Source of the DNA: Sphaerimonospora sp050942215
GTDB taxonomy: Bacteria > Actinomycetota > Actinomycetes > Streptosporangiales > Streptosporangiaceae
DNA: 64,000 nt
Direction: 5' to 3'
Assembly: GCF_050942215.1 (NCBI RefSeq)
Contig: NZ_CP192056.1
Span: 4,092,001-4,156,000, forward strand
Positions 50,335 to 59,002 of this stretch are shown in pieces (within the stretch, counting starts at the first letter, position 1; each line of letters opens with the position of its first letter). A model generated the notes under the pieces. It was not told where the DNA came from. It ran no database searches and worked only from the letters and a program-made list of their open reading frames with translations. The translations under genes were made by a program, and so were the position numbers.

Positions 50335-51990
50335 TCAGCGACCGACGCGAGCGGCGATGTCGTCGCGAAGTGCCTTCTTGTCGAGTTTGCCGACCTGGGT
50401 CCTGGGCAGCGAGCCGATGATCTCGACCCGCTCCGGCCACTTGTACTTGGCCACGCCGAGCCCATCGAGGTGCACCTGGAGCTCGGGCACACCGAGGTCC
50501 GGGTCGGTGCTCACCAGGTAGGCACACACACGTTCGCCGAGGTGCTCGTCAGGCATCGCGACGACGGCTGCCTCCTCGATGCTCGTATGCCGGCAGAGCA
50601 GCTGCTCCAGCTCCTCCGCGTTGACTTTCTCGCCACCGCGGTTGATGAGGTCCTTGATGCGGCCCTCGATCGAGAGGTATCGCAGACCGTCGTGCACCTC
50701 GACCCTCGCGAGGTCGCCCGTCCGGTAGAAGCCGTCGGCGGTGAACGCCCGCTGGTTGTGCTCCGGCGCCGCGAAGTAGCCGGGAACGGTGTACCAGCCG
50801 CGGCACGCCAACTCACCGATCTCTCCGTCAGGAAGCTCTTCCTCCCCGCCCGGCTCGAGGATGCGGACCTCGTCGTCGGTCGTCATCGGGGGCCCGACCG
50901 TCGCACTGCGCAACTCCCGCGGAGCGTCGAAGGGAGTCAGCGTGAACATGCCCTCCCCCATGCCGAAGGTCTGTGCGACCCGGGCGCCGAAGCTCTCGAC
51001 GCGCGCGAAGACCTCATCGGGCACCTTGGCGCCGGACAGGACCACGGTACGGAGGTGCTCACCCGCCTCGGCGTACTCCTCCGCCATGATCCAGCTGAAC
51101 ATTCCGTGCCCGAAGATCGTGTCATCCACGCGGTGGTCACGCATCATCCGCAAGGCGGCCGTGCGCTCCGTCGGCGGAAGCACGATGCAGCCACCGACCG
51201 AGTGCGTGGCGTGCAGGCCGCACGTGATCCCCGCGTTGTGGATGAACGGCGCCGCGTGGCACGTCACGCTGCGCTCACTCCGCCCGAGGGCGCGCGCCCA
51301 GGCCAGACCGTTGTTCCAGTACTCCCCATGGAGCCGAGGGATCACCTTCGGCGCACCTGTCGTACCACCGGAGAGCTGGTAGACCGCCACGTCCTCGGGC
51401 CCGATGTCGGCTTGGGCCGCGTCCACCGCCCGACGCGCCTCGCCGGGCTCGATGTCGACGCCGAGGTCCTCGATGGCCTCGGCGTCGACCTCGCGCCGGC
51501 TCCCCACCGTGAACAGGAGGCTCAACGTCGGACTCTCGACCGCCCGCTCCCGCGCGAAGGCGACCATGTCAAAGCGCTCCGGCCGCGCGTCGTCGACGAT
51601 GTGACCGACAGCGCCGACGATGCCGGCGATATGCCCGACCTCATGAGCGCGATGGCCGGCAAGCGTTGCCACCGGGATGGCGCCCGCCTTGAGCACGGCG
51701 TACCAGGCCACTACTCCTTGGACGCCGTTGTCGACTTGCATGAGGACCGGCTGGCCCGGTCGCAGGCCGCGCCCGAGGAAGGCCGCCGCGACCTGGTCGG
51801 TCCTGAGGTCGAGCTCTTCGTAGCTCATGCTTCCGTCGCGGCCGATGACAGCCTTCCGGGCTCCGTGTGCGAGCGCAACCGCTCGGAACCGAGCCGCCAG
51901 CGGCTCAGTGCTCCAAACACCGGCGGACAGATATCGGGCCACTCGGTCGGGAGAGTACGGGACGACGCGGGAATCCTTCTGACCACGCAT
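50335..51990 (-). CDS. Aryl-AMP/acyl-CoA ligase 2 (2,3-DHB-AMP ligase-like)
   Basis: This 551-residue ANL-superfamily enzyme has YQLSGGTTGAPKVIPRLHGE (A3), TFGMGEGMFTL (A5), GFYRTGDLARVEVHDGLRYL (A7), IKDLINRGGEKVNAEELEQL (A8) and LPRTQVGKLDKKALRDDI (A10). The GGTTGxPKxIPR form and the start FRAVALAHGARKAVI resemble EntE/DhbE and salicylate-AMP ligases, which activate hydroxybenzoates. In a region that ends in gentisate, activation of a salicylate-like acid before hydroxylation is plausible; no 5-hydroxylase is visible. ATG 51990 follows GAGGAA by about 8 nt. Confidence 0.87.
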   Translation of the reverse strand: MRGQKDSRVVPYSPDRVARYLSAGVWSTEPLAARFRAVALAHGARKAVIGRDGSMSYEELDLRTDQVAAAFLGRGLRPGQPVLMQVDNGVQGVVAWYAVLKAGAIPVATLAGHRAHEVGHIAGIVGAVGHIVDDARPERFDMVAFARERAVESPTLSLLFTVGSRREVDAEAIEDLGVDIEPGEARRAVDAAQADIGPEDVAVYQLSGGTTGAPKVIPRLHGEYWNNGLAWARALGRSERSVTCHAAPFIHNAGITCGLHATHSVGGCIVLPPTERTAALRMMRDHRVDDTIFGHGMFSWIMAEEYAEAGEHLRTVVLSGAKVPDEVFARVESFGARVAQTFGMGEGMFTLTPFDAPRELRSATVGPPMTTDDEVRILEPGGEEELPDGEIGELACRGWYTVPGYFAAPEHNQRAFTADGFYRTGDLARVEVHDGLRYLSIEGRIKDLINRGGEKVNAEELEQLLCRHTSIEEAAVVAMPDEHLGERVCAYLVSTDPDLGVPELQVHLDGLGVAKYKWPERVEIIGSLPRTQVGKLDKKALRDDIAARVGR

Positions 51991-52114
51991 ACGCAGCTTC
52001 CTCAACTAGGACAAACCGGTGCGCCGATTACTGAAGGCCCACGATCGTTGCTCTTGAACCCTGGCCTTCCACCGGACGGCGAGCACTGTCACAATAGCTC
52101 ATCTCGACTCACTC

Positions 52115-52128
52115 GTCGATATTTCGTC
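52115..52128. promoter_or_regulatory. Near-match to the shared operator upstream of ligase 2
   Basis: GTCGATATTTCGTC differs from the motif at one position. It lies 125 bp upstream of the ligase ATG in an A/T-richer stretch. Confidence 0.45.
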
Positions 52129-52208
52129 ACATCTGTCGAAGAACGGGTCTATGGCTGGCCTGGTCGAGGCGACGCAGCGCGCCAGCCGAGGCCGCCGATC
52201 GCATACTC

Positions 52209-52568
52209 GTGGCGGACCTGCGTCGGGCTTCGGCCCGCTATCCCGACGATCCTCGCGTGCCGGATCTCCCTGCTCGCACACTCGCCGAGCAACGCGCGCT
52301 CAGCCTAGTTCTGGGCGGACGGCGTCAGGCTCGCCGCACCGAGGACAGGAAGACGATCCGGCACCCGGACGTCGGTGAGATCGCCATCGACTGCGACGTC
52401 GTGACCGACGGCGACAGCGACTTGCAGATCGTCGCCTACGTCGCCGCACCGGGCAGCGAGGATGAGCAGAAGCTCAGGCGGGTCACGAACCCCATGCCCG
52501 GCGCCGCCTCCTGTGGTCCGACGGTGAGGCGCGGTGACTCCGTCAGTGAGGTCCGTGCGAGATCTTGA
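52209..52568 (+). pseudogene. C-terminal fragment of an XRE/MmyB-type regulator
   Basis: GTG 52209 opens ADLRRASARYPDDPRVPDLP and then KTIRHPDVGEIAIDCDVVTD and LQIVAYVAAPGSEDEQ. This is the MmyB-like ligand-binding half found at the C-terminus of many actinobacterial XRE regulators. The N-terminal helix-turn-helix is absent and the internal spacing is shortened. The last 26 bp overlap the SDR gene on the other strand. It is probably non-functional. Confidence 0.65.
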
Positions 52569-53394
52569 ACGGGGCCAGCGCGCCGGCATCCACGGTGACG
52601 GTCGATCCAGTCACGAATCGTGCTTCGTCCGAGGCCAGCCACAGCACGGCCTGGCTGACGTCGACCGGCTCCACCCACGGGACGTTGAGGATGTGCATGG
52701 CCGACATTGCTCGGACCACCTCGTCCTCGGTGGCGTTCGGATCGCCCGACCATGCCGCCCTGATCACCGGGTTCTGGATCATCGGGGTGTTGACGTTCGA
52801 CGACGCCACCGCGTTCACCCGGATGTCGAACGGCCCCAGATCGATGGCACAGGCCTTCATGAGGCCCGAGACACCATGCTTCGCCGCCACGTAGTGGGCC
52901 ATCCCCGGCACGCCCACCAGCCCGGAGGTGGAGGAGATCATCACGATCGAGCCGCCGCGACCGGAGTCGATCATGACCGGTGCGACGGCCCGGACAGTAC
53001 GCCAGGTGCTCGTCAGAAAGCGGTCGATCGTCTCGGTGAAGGTCTGCTCGCTCATCTCATAGGAGACGGCCGGCGAGCCGGCCCCGGCATTGGCGACCAC
53101 CACGTCGATGTGGCCGAACCGCCTGACGCCCTCGGCGGCGACCTCGGTGAGTCTGGCGAGATCGCGCACATCGGCCTTCTCGAAGAGGATGCGCCTGCCG
53201 AGCGCCTCGACGGCAGCGACCGTCTCATCCCGATCCGCCGCCGTCGCCATGGGATAGGCCAGACCCGCGATGTCCTCCAGCACGTCCAGGGCGACGATGT
53301 CGGCACCCTCCTCGGCCAGTCGGATCGCGTGTGCCCGTCCCTGGCCACGCCCCGCTCCCGTGACGAACGCGACCTTCCCGTCCAGTCGTCCCAT
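52543..53394 (-). CDS. Mycofactocin-type NAD-dependent short-chain dehydrogenase
   Basis: This 283-residue SDR starts MGRLDGKVAFVTGAGRGQGR and continues AHAIRLAEEGADIVALDV, the pattern of mycofactocin-coupled SDRs with tightly bound NAD. The characteristic insert after the third strand is present (AYPMATAADRDETVAAVEAL). The catalytic set is Ser in MISSTSGLVG and Tyr-Lys in HYVAAKHGVSGLM, with a long C-terminal loop. These enzymes oxidise alcohols with mycofactocin as electron acceptor, whose synthesis genes are not in the window. ATG 53394 is preceded by GGGAGGGA. Confidence 0.88.
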   Translation of the reverse strand: MGRLDGKVAFVTGAGRGQGRAHAIRLAEEGADIVALDVLEDIAGLAYPMATAADRDETVAAVEALGRRILFEKADVRDLARLTEVAAEGVRRFGHIDVVVANAGAGSPAVSYEMSEQTFTETIDRFLTSTWRTVRAVAPVMIDSGRGGSIVMISSTSGLVGVPGMAHYVAAKHGVSGLMKACAIDLGPFDIRVNAVASSNVNTPMIQNPVIRAAWSGDPNATEDEVVRAMSAMHILNVPWVEPVDVSQAVLWLASDEARFVTGSTVTVDAGALAPFKISHGPH

Positions 53395-53452
53395 CCCATT
53401 CCCTCCCGTCCGGCCGGGCCTCCGCCCGCACGTCCTGCGTCGCATCCTGAGA

Positions 53453-53935
53453 TCAGGCGGGATCGACAGTGCTGTCGAAGATCGCCTGGTTGCCGGTCTG
53501 CCAATGCGGGTGCTGGCGGACCGAGGTGATCCTCCACGCTCCCCGGCGCGCCAGCGTGTACTCGTAGTAGCCGACCTGCTGTTGGAACTCGCCGCCCGGG
53601 GCACCCCGCCGGTAGTGCGTCGCGTTCAACGTCGACCACACCACCGCGGCATCGCCGTCGAGCTCGACCTGATGATTGGCGCTGATGTGCTGCGTGGCCG
53701 TGTAGGTCCCGAAGGCCTGCGAGAGGATCCCGACGATCGCGTGCCGCTCGAGACTGACCCATCCACCCGTTCGGATGGTGTTGAGCCGGACGTCGCCGGC
53801 CAGGATCCCCTCGAAGTCGGTCCACGCCAGCCGGTCGAGGCAGAACGCGAAGCGACAGATCGTGTCGATGATCGCCGCGCGGTCCTCCACGGCTTGGAGG
53901 CGGGCAAGGAGGTCCGGGATCGACTGCTCAGACAA
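53453..53935 (-). CDS. SnoaL/NTF2-like protein E
   Basis: This 160-residue SnoaL_4-type protein has RLQAVEDRAAIIDTICRFAF, LDRLAWTDFEGILAGDVRLN, ATQHISANHQVELDGDAAVV and GYYEYTLARRGAWRITSVRQ. It resembles aromatic-ring-dioxygenase small-subunit-like or SnoaL-like proteins with an internal dimer interface. TTG 53935 is the only start in range and overlaps the ABC-ATPase stop by 8 bp, so it is the last gene of the transport operon. It is distinct from the A-D paralogues. The function is unknown. Confidence 0.78.
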   Translation of the reverse strand: MSEQSIPDLLARLQAVEDRAAIIDTICRFAFCLDRLAWTDFEGILAGDVRLNTIRTGGWVSLERHAIVGILSQAFGTYTATQHISANHQVELDGDAAVVWSTLNATHYRRGAPGGEFQQQVGYYEYTLARRGAWRITSVRQHPHWQTGNQAIFDSTVDPA

Positions 53936-55478
53936 CGGAGGCCGTCCCGAGGCCGTAGCTCGCTTCTGCCAGCGAATCCGCCGTAAAGCCTTGCGAGCGA
54001 TCGAACTCCGCGACGATCCGACCGTGCGAGAGCACGAGCACGCGATGGGACTGCCCAGCGACCTCCTCGAAGTCGGTGCTGATCAGCAGCACGCCGGTGC
54101 CGGCCTCGGCCGATTCCTGCACGAACCGGTACAGCACGGCACGCGAGCCGACGTCCACGCCCGCCGTCGGGTCCTCGAGGACAGCGACCTCCGGCCTGTC
54201 GGTCAGCGCCCGCGCGAAGACCAGCTTCTGCTGGTTCCCGCCGCTCAGCTCGGACGCGTCGCGATCGGGATCGTCGCGCGGGACGACCTCGAAGAGCTCC
54301 ATGACCCGACGGATCGCCGCCGTCTCGGCGCGAGGTCGTCGGAACCCCCACCGCGTCCAGGCGCCGAAGTCACGCCGCATCGGCAGCAGGTTCTCACGCA
54401 GGCTCAGTCCGGTGATCATCCCATCGCGCTGCCGATCACCCGGAACGACCATGCACCTACTGCGCGCGAGCCTGTCGGGATGGCCGAGCATCAGCGGCCG
54501 GCCACCAAGGGTGGCCGACCCCCCGCTGGGCTTGGCGTTCCCGGTCATCAGCCGGGCGAGCTCGCGCGTCCCACTGCCCACCAGACCACATACCCCCAGA
54601 ACCTCGCCCGCCCTGATCTCGAAGGAGATCGGGTCGGGCAGTCCAGGCCCGGTCAGCTCACGGACCACCAGGTGCGCGGCCTCGGCACCCGCCTCACGTG
54701 AAGTCGGAGAAGTGGGGTGGACCTCGACGGGGTCGGAGCCCACGATGTGACGCACCAGCACCGCGTGCTCGAGCTCGGCCACCGGCGCCGTCACGGCACG
54801 GATGCCGTCCTTCAGGACCGTCACGCGATCCACGAGCGAGTCCAGCTCGTCGAGACGGTGGGTGACGTAGATGAAGGCGGTCCCGGAACGGCGCAGCGCC
54901 TTCAGGGACGTCGTCAAGCGCCGCATCTCTGGCCCGGGAAGGCTCGCGCTGACCTCGTCGAGCACCACGATCTTCGGGTCCAGTGCCAGAGCTCGGGCGA
55001 GCGCACAGAGCACCTGCTCGTCACGCGAGAGCGCGCCGACATGCTCCTCGGGGTGGAACGACGCGCCCACAGCGGCGATCGCGTGTGCGACCGCCCTTGC
55101 GGTCGCGCGACCGTCGATGAGCCCGAACCGCCGCTGGAAGCCGATGTGCAGGGCGATGTTGTCGGCAACACTCAGATCCTCGACCAAGCCGAGGTCCTGG
55201 TGCACGAAGGCGATCCCGGCCTGCTGGACCGCGGCCGGACCATGGTCGGCGTCGATCTCCTCCCCATGGACGAAGATGCGCCCCGCGTCCTGGTGGTAGA
55301 CCCCGGCCAGGATCTTGATCAGCGTGGACTTGCCGGCCCCGTTGGCGCCGAGCAGGCCGTGGATCTCGCCGGGCATCACATCGAACGACACTCCCCGCAG
55401 CACGGCACTGGAACCGAAGCTCTTCGTGAGGTTTTCGAAGCGCAGGGCCGGTGAGGTGCTCTCGGATCGGGCCATCAT
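53928..55478 (-). CDS. ABC importer ATPase, two-domain RbsA/XylG type
   Basis: This 516-residue cytoplasmic ATPase has two nucleotide-binding domains. Domain 1 has Walker A GANGAGKST and a modified signature (GALSRDEQVLCALARALAL), with DEVSASLP as Walker B. Domain 2 has a degenerate Walker A (CGLVGSGTRELARLM), the full signature LSGGNQQKLVFARAL and DPTAGVDV. This asymmetry is normal for carbohydrate-uptake CUT2 ATPases. ATG 55478 overlaps the permease stop. Together with the two upstream genes it forms a binding-protein-dependent importer, presumably for the compound degraded by this region. Confidence 0.92.
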   Translation of the reverse strand: MMARSESTSPALRFENLTKSFGSSAVLRGVSFDVMPGEIHGLLGANGAGKSTLIKILAGVYHQDAGRIFVHGEEIDADHGPAAVQQAGIAFVHQDLGLVEDLSVADNIALHIGFQRRFGLIDGRATARAVAHAIAAVGASFHPEEHVGALSRDEQVLCALARALALDPKIVVLDEVSASLPGPEMRRLTTSLKALRRSGTAFIYVTHRLDELDSLVDRVTVLKDGIRAVTAPVAELEHAVLVRHIVGSDPVEVHPTSPTSREAGAEAAHLVVRELTGPGLPDPISFEIRAGEVLGVCGLVGSGTRELARLMTGNAKPSGGSATLGGRPLMLGHPDRLARSRCMVVPGDRQRDGMITGLSLRENLLPMRRDFGAWTRWGFRRPRAETAAIRRVMELFEVVPRDDPDRDASELSGGNQQKLVFARALTDRPEVAVLEDPTAGVDVGSRAVLYRFVQESAEAGTGVLLISTDFEEVAGQSHRVLVLSHGRIVAEFDRSQGFTADSLAEASYGLGTASVV

Positions 55479-56536
55479 GCGGCGCTCCGACGCTTGCGTG
55501 CGATGACCGCGACGATCACGGCGATCAGGAGTGCGCCACCGTTGAACAGATCCTGGACGTAGACCGCTGCCCCCTTCTGCTGAAGCCCGATGATGCCGAC
55601 GCCGATGACGTAGACCGCGATGACCGTGCCCGCGACGTTGTAGCGACCCGGTCGGATGCACGTCGCACCCAGGAACGCTCCCGCGAAGGCGGGGAGCAGG
55701 GACCCGAAGCCGACCACGGGCGAGGAACCGCCCAGGCTGGTGACGGAGATGCACCCAGCCACCGCGCACAACGCGCCGGTGATCACCAGGGACTGGCGCA
55801 CCACCCGATCGGCGGCGATCCCGGAGAGGCGCGCAGCCGAGGGATTGGCGCCGACCGCATAGGCCTTGCGTCCCCACACCGTCAGCTCCAGCATCACGAA
55901 CAGAGCCACGGCGACGGCGGCCAGGTAGACGAACGGGAGCGGCACTCCGAGGATCTCACCTCGCCCCAGCTGCAGGAACCACTGCGGAGCCCCACCCGTG
56001 ACGACCTGGTTGGAGGTGATGAACTCGCTGAGCCCGAGGATCACGAGTCCGGTCCCCAGCGTCGTGGTGAACGACGGAAGCTCAAGACGCGTGATCAACT
56101 GTCCGTTGATCACCCCGATCAGGATGCCGACGACCAGCACCGCCAGGATCGCGGCCACGGGGTTCCAGCCCTCTCGCAACACGAGCACGGCGCAGAGACT
56201 CTGCGCCAGGCCGAACTGAAAGCCGGTCGACAGGTCGTAGTGGCCGGCGATGAGCGGAACCACGACCGCGAGCGCGATCAGACCCACGGTCGACTGCTGC
56301 AGAAGGATCGTGCGCAGGTTGTCCGTCGTGGCGAAGACGGTGGGGTTCCACACGCTGAACGCGATCCACAAGGCAGCGAGGACGATCAGCAGTGAGTACC
56401 TCGACAGCACGTCCGTCACCCGCAACCGGCGCCGAGGTGTCGGCGTGGCTCCGCGGATCCCGACTGACATCGGGGAGGCAGCCATCTCATGGTCCATGGT
56501 GGTCACCGCGTTCTCGATCTCGTGCGCGGTGCTCAT
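55475..56536 (-). CDS. ABC importer permease (CUT2/branched-type)
   Basis: This 353-residue membrane protein of the RbsC family has about ten hydrophobic segments starting near residue 45 (YSLLIVLAALWIAFSVWNPT). The family cytoplasmic-loop signatures are AGHYDLSTGFQFGLAQSL, LPSFTTTLGTGLVILGLSE and YAVGANPSAARLSGI. Only one permease gene is present, so a homodimer is expected. ATG 56536 overlaps the binding-protein stop (ATGA). Confidence 0.92.
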   Translation of the reverse strand: MSTAHEIENAVTTMDHEMAASPMSVGIRGATPTPRRRLRVTDVLSRYSLLIVLAALWIAFSVWNPTVFATTDNLRTILLQQSTVGLIALAVVVPLIAGHYDLSTGFQFGLAQSLCAVLVLREGWNPVAAILAVLVVGILIGVINGQLITRLELPSFTTTLGTGLVILGLSEFITSNQVVTGGAPQWFLQLGRGEILGVPLPFVYLAAVAVALFVMLELTVWGRKAYAVGANPSAARLSGIAADRVVRQSLVITGALCAVAGCISVTSLGGSSPVVGFGSLLPAFAGAFLGATCIRPGRYNVAGTVIAVYVIGVGIIGLQQKGAAVYVQDLFNGGALLIAVIVAVIARKRRSAA

Positions 56537-57666
56537 CGAGCCCCCCAGAGCTGACGGAGCTTGGACTTGTAGTCGAACTCGGCGCGCCAGCCGACCTTGT
56601 CGGCATCGCTGTTCAGCTGATCGACGTTGGCGGGGGTGAACAGCCGCAAAGGCGTCTCCCACTCCTTCTGAACCGGCTCGCCTGCCATCGCCCGCGCCAG
56701 GCTGTCGACGGCGACCCATCCGCCCCAGTAGTCGTCCCACAGGAGGTCCGCGGTTTGGGTGCCGTCCTTGAGGTGGCCGATCGACGCCTCGGTCGAGCTG
56801 GAGGTGCCCGCCATCTTGACCGTGGACGACTTGCCGGCCTGCCGGATGCCCTGGGCGACGAACTCGCCGACCGCGTCATCGAGCACCCACACGTAGGAGA
56901 TGTCGGGGTGCTGCTGCAGCTGTGCCGTCACGAGGGGTGCCAGGCTGGTCCCGACGGTCTGGGCCGACACCTCGGCGCGGTATACCTTGCACTCGGCACA
57001 GCTGTCCTTCAACGTGCTGGCGATCACGTCGTTGCGGTCCATGATGTCGGGCGTGCCCGGCAGGTCGAGGATCAGCACATGGGCCTTGCTGTCTGATGCC
57101 GCCTCGAGCCACTGTGCGATGATCTTCCCGCTCTTCTGCGGGGCCAGGCTGACGTAGCTCGTGACGCCCGCGACGTCGCCCGTCCTCGCAGCCTGCGACA
57201 TGGCGACGTACGGGATCTTCCTGGCCGCGACCTCCGCCATGGCCTCGCCCATCAGGTTCGGGTTCGCCGAGATGCCGACGATGCCGTCGACCCCGGACTC
57301 CGCCGCCTGCTTGACGGCGCGGTTCTGAACCGTGGGGTCGAGCCGGCCGTCGATGAGGTCCACCTTCCAGCCGAGAGTCTCGCCTGCCTCCTTCACCGCG
57401 TGGCCCTCTCGCACACAGCCGGCGCCGAAGTTGCCGCAGACGACCACCGCGATGTGCTTGTCCCGGGGCGCGGTGAAGGCCGTCGTCGGTCCGACGTACT
57501 GGGTCACGGGCTTCATCGAGTCGAGCGACACGGACTTACCGACGTCCTCGCCCATCGAACTCGCGGAACTCGACGAGCACGCGGCGAGCGAGATCGCTGC
57601 CGCCGCCGCCAAGATTCCCAGGAACGTGTCACGGCGACCTCTGCGCCCCACGCTCGCTCGCTTCAT
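56533..57666 (-). CDS. ABC importer substrate-binding lipoprotein
   Basis: This 377-residue secreted lipoprotein has Arg-rich n-region RRGRRDTFLGILAAAAA and a lipobox ISLAACSSSS with Cys at about residue 30. The mature part has the periplasmic-binding-protein type I fold of the sugar/autoinducer family (VDGIVGISANPNLMGEAMAE, VWVLDDAVGEFVAQGI). Two further Cys pairs (VVVCGNFGAGC and DSCAEC) may form disulfides. The substrate is not readable. CUT2-type proteins also take up purines and aromatic-like ligands. The start is ATG 57666, with a perfect shared operator 49 bp upstream. Confidence 0.9.
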   Translation of the reverse strand: MKRASVGRRGRRDTFLGILAAAAAISLAACSSSSASSMGEDVGKSVSLDSMKPVTQYVGPTTAFTAPRDKHIAVVVCGNFGAGCVREGHAVKEAGETLGWKVDLIDGRLDPTVQNRAVKQAAESGVDGIVGISANPNLMGEAMAEVAARKIPYVAMSQAARTGDVAGVTSYVSLAPQKSGKIIAQWLEAASDSKAHVLILDLPGTPDIMDRNDVIASTLKDSCAECKVYRAEVSAQTVGTSLAPLVTAQLQQHPDISYVWVLDDAVGEFVAQGIRQAGKSSTVKMAGTSSSTEASIGHLKDGTQTADLLWDDYWGGWVAVDSLARAMAGEPVQKEWETPLRLFTPANVDQLNSDADKVGWRAEFDYKSKLRQLWGAR

Positions 57667-57714
57667 GCCTTTTCCTCCACAAGTTGATCATCTACCGAGG
57701 GTATTTTCGTGTGC

Positions 57715-57728
57715 GTTGAACTTTCGAC
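57715..57728. promoter_or_regulatory. GTYGA-N4-TCRAC operator upstream of the ABC importer operon
   Basis: GTTGAACTTTCGAC matches the motif exactly and lies 49 bp upstream of the binding-protein ATG. Confidence 0.7.
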
Positions 57729-57936
57729 GGGAACGTTCGATGACGGTAGGCCTAATCCAGCGTTGTGTCAACGGTCACACTGCAGGCAGAGTGCGGCTTG
57801 CCCGACCCGGGCGCCAGGCAATTCCCTTGTGCAGAATCGACCGCCCGCACGGTCCGGGGTCCGGCCTCTCCGCCAGCCGGCGGACGGGGTGCAGAGTCCC
57901 GCTCCGCCCCCCGTCCGCCGGCTCGGCTCGGCTCGG

Positions 57937-58689
57937 TCAGCGCATCGCCAGCTGAACGCCACCGTCCACCGAGAAGTCGCAGCCGGTGATGTACGACGAC
58001 ATCTCGGAGGCGAGGAACAGAGCCATCTGGGCGACCTCCTCCGGCCGCCCCAAGCGCCGGAGAGGAATGCGGGCGGCGAGCCACTCAAGGCGCTCGGGGG
58101 AGTTCTGCGCGTTCATCGGCGTGTCGATCACACCCGGGTGCAGCGAGTTGACCCGGATTCCGTCCGCGGCGAGCTCGGAGGCCGCGGACTGGCTCATCCC
58201 GCGCAGGGCAAACTTCGTCCCGGAGTAGGTGATCAGCTCCGGCTCACCTCGCAACGCAGCAGCCGAGGCGACGTTGACGATGCTTCCGCCCCCTGAGCGG
58301 CGCATGGGCCGGACGACGGCTCGCATGCCGAGAAGCGGACCCCGCTGGTTGATCCGGACCTGAAGGTCGAAGTCCTCCCAGAGAAATCCCTCGAGTGTTC
58401 CCCCTCGCGAGATTCCCGCATTGTTGACCAGGACGTCGATGCGCCCGTAGGCGGACTCGACGTGCTCGACGACGCGGCTCCAGTCACCCTCGTCCGCGAC
58501 ATCGTGATGGACGTACTCGGCGCGCTCACCGAGTCGATCGGCCAATGCCATGCCTTCGGCGTCGCTCACGTCGGTCAGGACGACGGATGCGCCCTCCTCG
58601 ACGAAGAGCGCGGCCTCTGCTGCGCCCATCCCTCGAGCCGCGCCGGTCACGATGGCGACCTTTCCGTCCAGTCGCCCCGCGCGGGTCAT
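57937..58689 (-). CDS. Short-chain dehydrogenase/reductase 4
   Basis: This 250-residue classical SDR, like 3-alpha/20-beta-hydroxysteroid dehydrogenases, has AIVTGAARGMGAAEAALFVE and DVLVNNAGISRGG. The catalytic Ser lies in IVNVASAAALRGEPELITYS and Tyr-Lys in YSGTKFALRGMSQ, with the C-terminus YITGCDFSVDGGVQLAM. An Asp at the end of strand 2 (VVLTDVSD) indicates NAD preference. The start is ATG 58689. It lies downstream of the amidohydrolase operon in the same direction with a 313-bp gap, so it has its own promoter. Confidence 0.87.
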   Translation of the reverse strand: MTRAGRLDGKVAIVTGAARGMGAAEAALFVEEGASVVLTDVSDAEGMALADRLGERAEYVHHDVADEGDWSRVVEHVESAYGRIDVLVNNAGISRGGTLEGFLWEDFDLQVRINQRGPLLGMRAVVRPMRRSGGGSIVNVASAAALRGEPELITYSGTKFALRGMSQSAASELAADGIRVNSLHPGVIDTPMNAQNSPERLEWLAARIPLRRLGRPEEVAQMALFLASEMSSYITGCDFSVDGGVQLAMR

Positions 58690-59002
58690 CGCCGGCTCCC
58701 CTCGGTGACCGCGACTGTTCGAGAGAACCTGGTGGATGCGCGATGTGTCATGGTGTCGATCCTTTGGTCGGTCGCGCTCCCAGGGAGCGCTGGTGGATGG
58801 CCGAACGTGGATCGCACGGCCTTGAACGCACGCTAAGGACCGGCGACAGCAGCGTCAATAGGTTGACTCGATCGTCAAATCAATCGCTACTCGAGTGCAG
58901 GGGTACGACGACTCGGGCCACGTCCGCGCACGACAGGGGGACTCCTCGACCCGGCCCACCGCGACGGCGGATCAGCCCCTGCACCGTCGCCTCCTGCATG
59001 GA
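58690..59002. other. Intergenic region with a TTGAC/GTCAA inverted repeat
   Basis: No gene is seen in this 313-bp gap. TTGAC (58863-58867) and GTCAA (58874-58878) form an inverted repeat with a 6-bp TCGATC centre about 175 bp upstream of the SDR start. It resembles the shared operator, but its half-site order and spacing differ. Confidence 0.4.

Noticed and set aside
58862..58878. Additional copy of the shared operator upstream of SDR 4
   Set aside because: TTGAC-N6-GTCAA has the half-sites in the opposite order and a different spacing, so I did not count it with the GTYGA-N4-TCRAC set.
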